Positions 60,698-64,000 of a stretch of 64,000 nucleotides of DNA are shown here, piece by piece. Both the position numbers and the translations under genes were made by a program. This stretch comes from Entomohabitans teleogrylli. Its GTDB lineage: Bacteria; Pseudomonadota; Gammaproteobacteria; Enterobacterales; Enterobacteriaceae. Location of the stretch: contig NZ_KQ947377.1 in the NCBI RefSeq assembly GCF_001484765.1, positions 456,795-520,794 of the forward strand, given 5' to 3'. The notes under the pieces were generated by a model. That model saw only the letters and a program-made list of their open reading frames with translations. It did no database searches and had not been told where the DNA came from. Each line of letters begins with the position of its first letter. Within the stretch, counting starts at the first letter, position 1.

Positions 60698-61690
60698 GTG
60701 GCGACTATGAAAGACGTTGCCCGCCTGGCCGGGGTGTCGACGTCAACCGTCTCACACGTGATTAATAACGATCGCTTTGTCAGCGAGGCCGTGCGCGCCA
60801 GAGTTGAAGCAGCGGTTGCCTCGCTGAACTATGCGCCTTCCGCGCTGGCGCGTAGCCTGAAAATCAACCAGACCCGTACTATTGGTATGTTAATTACTGC
60901 CAGTAGTAACCCGTTTTACTACGAACTGGTCAGAGGGGTGGAACGTAGCTGTTTTGAACGCGGTTATAGCCTGGTGTTGTGTAACACGGAAGGCGATGAA
61001 CAGCGCATGAACCGCAACCTGGAAACCTTATTGCAGAAGCGCGTTGATGGATTATTGTTGCTGTGTACCGAAACGCATCTGCCTTCGCCGGAAATAATGA
61101 AGCGCTACCCGGCAATTCCTACCGTGATGATGGACTGGGCGCCGTTCGATGGCGACAGCGATCTGATTCAGGATAATTCGCTGCTGGGGGGAGATATCGC
61201 CACCCGGTATCTGATTGATAAAGGTTATACCCGTATCGCCTGTATTACCGGTCCTCTGGATAAAACCCCGTCTCGTTTGCGCCTGGAAGGCTATCGCCAT
61301 GCAATGGCCCGCAGTGGATTACCGATCATGCCTGGCTATGAAGTTAATGGTGATTTTGAGTTTGCTGGGGGATACCAGGCCATGAAAAAACTGCTGGAGA
61401 TGCCGCAGCCGCCGCAGGCGGTTTTTGCCGGTAACGACGCTATGGCGGTAGGCGCTTATCGCGCTCTGCACGAGGCTGGTCTGGCTATTCCTGGCGATAT
61501 AGCTATCGTTGGGTATGATGATATTGAACTGGCAAGATATATGACGCCGCCGCTCACCACCATTCACCAGCCGAAGGATGAACTGGGGGAGCTGGCCATT
61601 GACGTACTGATTCACCGGATGGGCGATCCGACACTTCAGCAACAGAGACTGCAACTCACGCCGGAACTGGTGGAAAGGGGTTCTGCTTAA
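60698..61690 (+). CDS. rbsR: Ribose operon repressor RbsR (LacI family)
   Basis: RbsR represses the rbs operon until ribose binds. It has 330 residues, as in E. coli. It starts with GTG ([23 protein letters not shown]), with AGGAGG at ideal distance. The LacI-type HTH and hinge helix (SALARSLK) are followed by the periplasmic-binding-protein-like core ([25 protein letters not shown] segment). Its last 4 bp overlap the end of convergent hsrA. Confidence 0.98.
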   Translation: MATMKDVARLAGVSTSTVSHVINNDRFVSEAVRARVEAAVASLNYAPSALARSLKINQTRTIGMLITASSNPFYYELVRGVERSCFERGYSLVLCNTEGDEQRMNRNLETLLQKRVDGLLLLCTETHLPSPEIMKRYPAIPTVMMDWAPFDGDSDLIQDNSLLGGDIATRYLIDKGYTRIACITGPLDKTPSRLRLEGYRHAMARSGLPIMPGYEVNGDFEFAGGYQAMKKLLEMPQPPQAVFAGNDAMAVGAYRALHEAGLAIPGDIAIVGYDDIELARYMTPPLTTIHQPKDELGELAIDVLIHRMGDPTLQQQRLQLTPELVERGSA

Positions 61691-63081
61691 CGTTTGTGTC
61701 GGTCTTTGATGAGATTGCGCCCGTCTCTGGGTTTCAGCAGCATAAAGACTAATGCAGAGACCAGCGTAATGGCTCCCATCGTGATAAAGGTATAGTGAAA
61801 TTGTTCGATGGTATTGGTGTTGCTGAACCCTTCATAGAAGCGCAGTACTGCCGCGCTGACAGCGACGCCAAGACTGATAGACAACTGTTGAGTAACTGCC
61901 AGCATGCTATTGCCGCTGCTGGCGTTTTCATCAGTTAAATCAGCCAGAGTGATAGTATTCATCGCCGTAAACTGGGTCGACATCGCCATCCCCAGAATAA
62001 ACAGCGGCAGGATCAACATCCAGGCGCGCATATCCGGTGATTGCAGGGAAAATTGAGCAACCATTATGCCGATGAATACCGTAATGCCGACCAGCGTTTT
62101 GCGATAGCCAAACCAGCGCAGTACCTGCGTCACTGTCGATTTGGCCACAATAGACCCTATGGCGGTAGGCGCCATCATACAACCAGCGATCAGCGCCGGA
62201 TAACCAAACCCCACCTGTAGCATTAACGGCATCAGAAAAGGCACACATCCAGTACCTAACCGGGAAGCGATATTACCGGCGATACCAATTGAAAACGTAC
62301 GGGTTCTGAAGATGGGTAGCGCGATTAATGGCGTAGGGTGACGCCTGGCATGCCATACATAAGCGGCTAACAGCGCCAGACCGCCCAGAATAACGGCGCC
62401 AGCAATCCAGCTGTTCACCAGTTGTTCGCCAAACAGCTCCATTCCGACAGATATGAACACCAGCCCGAGGCCAAACAGGAAGAATCCTGACATATCAAAG
62501 CCGCGTTTGGGGGTGGTGAAATTAGGCATGTATTTACGCGCATAGAGCAGACCGATAACGCCAATGGGAATATTGATCAGGAAAATCCAGTGCCATGTCG
62601 CCCAGGTGACGAGTACGCCGCCCAGCAGAGGCCCCAGTATCGGGCCGACCAGCCCGGGCATAGTGACAAAGTTCAATACGGGTAACAATTCGCTCCGGGG
62701 ATAGGCGCGCAACAAGGCCAGGCGCGCCACCGGCATCATCATTGCGCCGCCGATCCCCTGAATCACCCTGAAGGCAACCAACTCACCCAGTGAACCGGAT
62801 AATGCGCAGGCCAGAGAGCCGAGCGTAAACAGAGACACCGCAGTCATAAACACCCGGCGAGTGCCGAAGCGATCGGCGAGCCAGCCGCTGACCGGAATCA
62901 ACATTGCGACAGTCAGTGTGTAACTGATAATTGCTGACTGCATGGCCAGCGGTGAGCGATTAAGACTATGCGCAATGGCTGGCAGGGCCGTGTTCAGGAT
63001 AGTCGCATCCAGGGCTTGCATGAAAAAAGCCATTGCCGCAATCCACGGCAGACCTGCCATACTACGCGCAGTTTTTGTCAT
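61687..63081 (-). CDS. hsrA: MFS transporter HsrA (DHA2 family)
   Basis: HsrA (YieO) is a putative drug:H+ antiporter of the 14-helix DHA2 group. It has 464 residues (E. coli about 475). Motif A is [12 protein letters not shown], motif C lies in [13 protein letters not shown], and motif D is [11 protein letters not shown] near the N-terminus. It lies 2 bp after the GntR-type regulator yieP on the same strand, so the two form an operon. Natural substrate unknown. Confidence 0.95.
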   Translation of the reverse strand: MTKTARSMAGLPWIAAMAFFMQALDATILNTALPAIAHSLNRSPLAMQSAIISYTLTVAMLIPVSGWLADRFGTRRVFMTAVSLFTLGSLACALSGSLGELVAFRVIQGIGGAMMMPVARLALLRAYPRSELLPVLNFVTMPGLVGPILGPLLGGVLVTWATWHWIFLINIPIGVIGLLYARKYMPNFTTPKRGFDMSGFFLFGLGLVFISVGMELFGEQLVNSWIAGAVILGGLALLAAYVWHARRHPTPLIALPIFRTRTFSIGIAGNIASRLGTGCVPFLMPLMLQVGFGYPALIAGCMMAPTAIGSIVAKSTVTQVLRWFGYRKTLVGITVFIGIMVAQFSLQSPDMRAWMLILPLFILGMAMSTQFTAMNTITLADLTDENASSGNSMLAVTQQLSISLGVAVSAAVLRFYEGFSNTNTIEQFHYTFITMGAITLVSALVFMLLKPRDGRNLIKDRHKR

Positions 63082-63083
63082 TC

Positions 63084-63791
63084 TTAATCCACTCTGTTCA
63101 CCGGAGTGGGATCTTCCAGCAGTGCATGGCAGGCAGCCATCGCCGCGTTACTATCGGCACGAATGATGGCGTCGACAACGCCCTGATGAAGATCCAGTTT
63201 TAATACTCCATCGTTAGTGATGGCAGTGAAATAGTTGTAATAAATAGAACGGAAAAGATTAGCAAAAGACGAGAGGAAAGGGTTGTGGCTCATTTCATAG
63301 ATGAGTTCATGGTACGCCATGTCCACCTCCACCCAACGTTCGCGGTTGAAATTGGTTTTTAATTGAACCATTTCCTCCATAGCCGCTGATAACTGCGCCT
63401 TTTGTTCTTCCGTGCCGTGACGGGCTGCCAGAGCGCAAGCCTGAGCTTCCAGCGCATGGCGCATCACCAGAAAATGATTGATGACTTGATCAAAATTATC
63501 ACCATTCATCCACCAGGATATCAGCTCTTTATCCAGAAAATTCCAGTGGCTTTGGGGCATTACCCGGGTGCCGATTCGGGGACGAGGAAGTAACATACCT
63601 TTGGCCGCCAGCGTTTTGACCGCTTCCCTGACTGCGGTACGACTGACGCCAAACAGTTCTCCCAGCTCGATCTCGCCGGGGAGAATACTGCCGGGCGCAT
63701 ACTCTCCTTTTAAAATCTGTTGAGCCAGTTTTTCCGCCAGTACCCAGGAAATGTTCTTTTGGGCAGCCAGTTGTTGTGCCGATAGAGACAT
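63084..63791 (-). CDS. yieP: FadR/GntR-family regulator YieP
   Basis: YieP is a GntR-family regulator of the FCD subfamily. It has 235 residues from ATG 63791 ([18 protein letters not shown]); E. coli YieP has 230. The winged HTH is about residues 15–80 ([25 protein letters not shown]). The FCD domain has ligand/metal residues in [18 protein letters not shown]. It lies directly upstream of hsrA and probably regulates it; in E. coli it has been linked to export of organic acids. Confidence 0.95.
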   Translation of the reverse strand: MSLSAQQLAAQKNISWVLAEKLAQQILKGEYAPGSILPGEIELGELFGVSRTAVREAVKTLAAKGMLLPRPRIGTRVMPQSHWNFLDKELISWWMNGDNFDQVINHFLVMRHALEAQACALAARHGTEEQKAQLSAAMEEMVQLKTNFNRERWVEVDMAYHELIYEMSHNPFLSSFANLFRSIYYNYFTAITNDGVLKLDLHQGVVDAIIRADSNAAMAACHALLEDPTPVNRVD

Positions 63792-63944
63792 AGATACCGT
63801 TTCCTTGTTCTTTTTATACATTCAGTAGTATGCCATCGGGGAACGTTTCGTGATGCCTGAAACCGTGAATATCACGAGATACGCCGCATTTTTATACTCG
63901 GTGGCTAAAAAAAACACGGACAGATAAAAATTTAAAATATTTAC

Positions 63945-63972
63945 TTGCCAGCCCAGGATAAGGCCCTATAAT
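63945..63972 (+). promoter_or_regulatory. Ribosomal RNA operon P1 promoter
   Basis: TTGCCA (63945–63950), a 16-bp spacer and a perfect TATAAT (63967–63972) are followed by the GC-rich discriminator GCGCCTCC and start region CACTGAC. An A/T-rich UP element (63918–63943) precedes it. This is the typical growth-rate-controlled rrn P1 (as E. coli rrnC, CTCCCTATAATGCGCCACCACTGACACGG). The 16S gene lies beyond the window end. Confidence 0.92.
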
Positions 63973-64000
63973 GCGCCTCCACTGACCCGGTCACAACGCG

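Overview
The window is a chromosomal segment of an enterobacterium (Enterobacteriaceae) that spans the replication origin. Almost every protein is close in sequence and length to its Escherichia coli counterpart, and gene order follows the E. coli dgo–gyrB–dnaA–yidC–mnmE–pst–atp–oriC–rbs–rrn layout. Differences in accessory genes (no tnaCAB, bglG, bglB, yidX or cbrA here) argue against E. coli or Salmonella themselves. I do not assign a genus.

Layout. 1–3.9 kb: D-galactonate operon (dgoRKADT, with dgoT cut by the window edge), a full-length ERIC repeat between dgoD and dgoT, and a DgoR operator cluster. 4–11.6 kb: yidA, yidB, then the minus-strand replication and topology operon dnaA–dnaN–recF–gyrB, interrupted by a palindromic ERIC-like element between dnaN and recF. 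12–16 kb: plus-strand rpmH–rnpA–yidD–yidC–mnmE (ribosome, RNase P, membrane insertion, tRNA modification). 16–23 kb: an accessory LysR/aldehyde dehydrogenase/secreted NTF2-like cluster where E. coli has tnaCAB, then yieE, chrR, adeP and yieH. 23–27.5 kb: an antiterminator-controlled PTS permease–porin–esterase operon with no antiterminator gene beside it. 27.5–35.9 kb: phosphate uptake (pstSCAB-phoU under Pho boxes) and UDP-GlcNAc synthesis (glmUS). 36–37.6 kb: an AT-rich islet with one secreted DKNYY-type protein. 37.7–44.6 kb: the whole ATP synthase operon atpIBEFHAGDC. 45–48.7 kb: rsmG, mnmG, oriC, mioC. 48.7–55.5 kb: asnC/asnA, ravA–viaA, kup. 55.6–61.7 kb: ribose operon rbsDACBKR with two RbsR operators. 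61.7–64 kb: hsrA, yieP and, at the very end, the P1 promoter of a ribosomal RNA operon whose 16S gene lies just outside.

Functionally the window joins replication initiation (oriC, DnaA, the clamp), growth-rate machinery (ATP synthase, rrn promoter, rpmH) and sugar or acid uptake modules (galactonate, ribose, PTS glycoside). The most unusual parts are the secreted-protein islet between glmU and atpC, the orphan BglG-type antiterminator element, the palindromic insertion between dnaN and recF, and the LysR–ALDH cluster. Nothing looks like a prophage, CRISPR array, defence island, IS element or tRNA gene. Functional calls rest on sequence recognition by eye; no database search was run.
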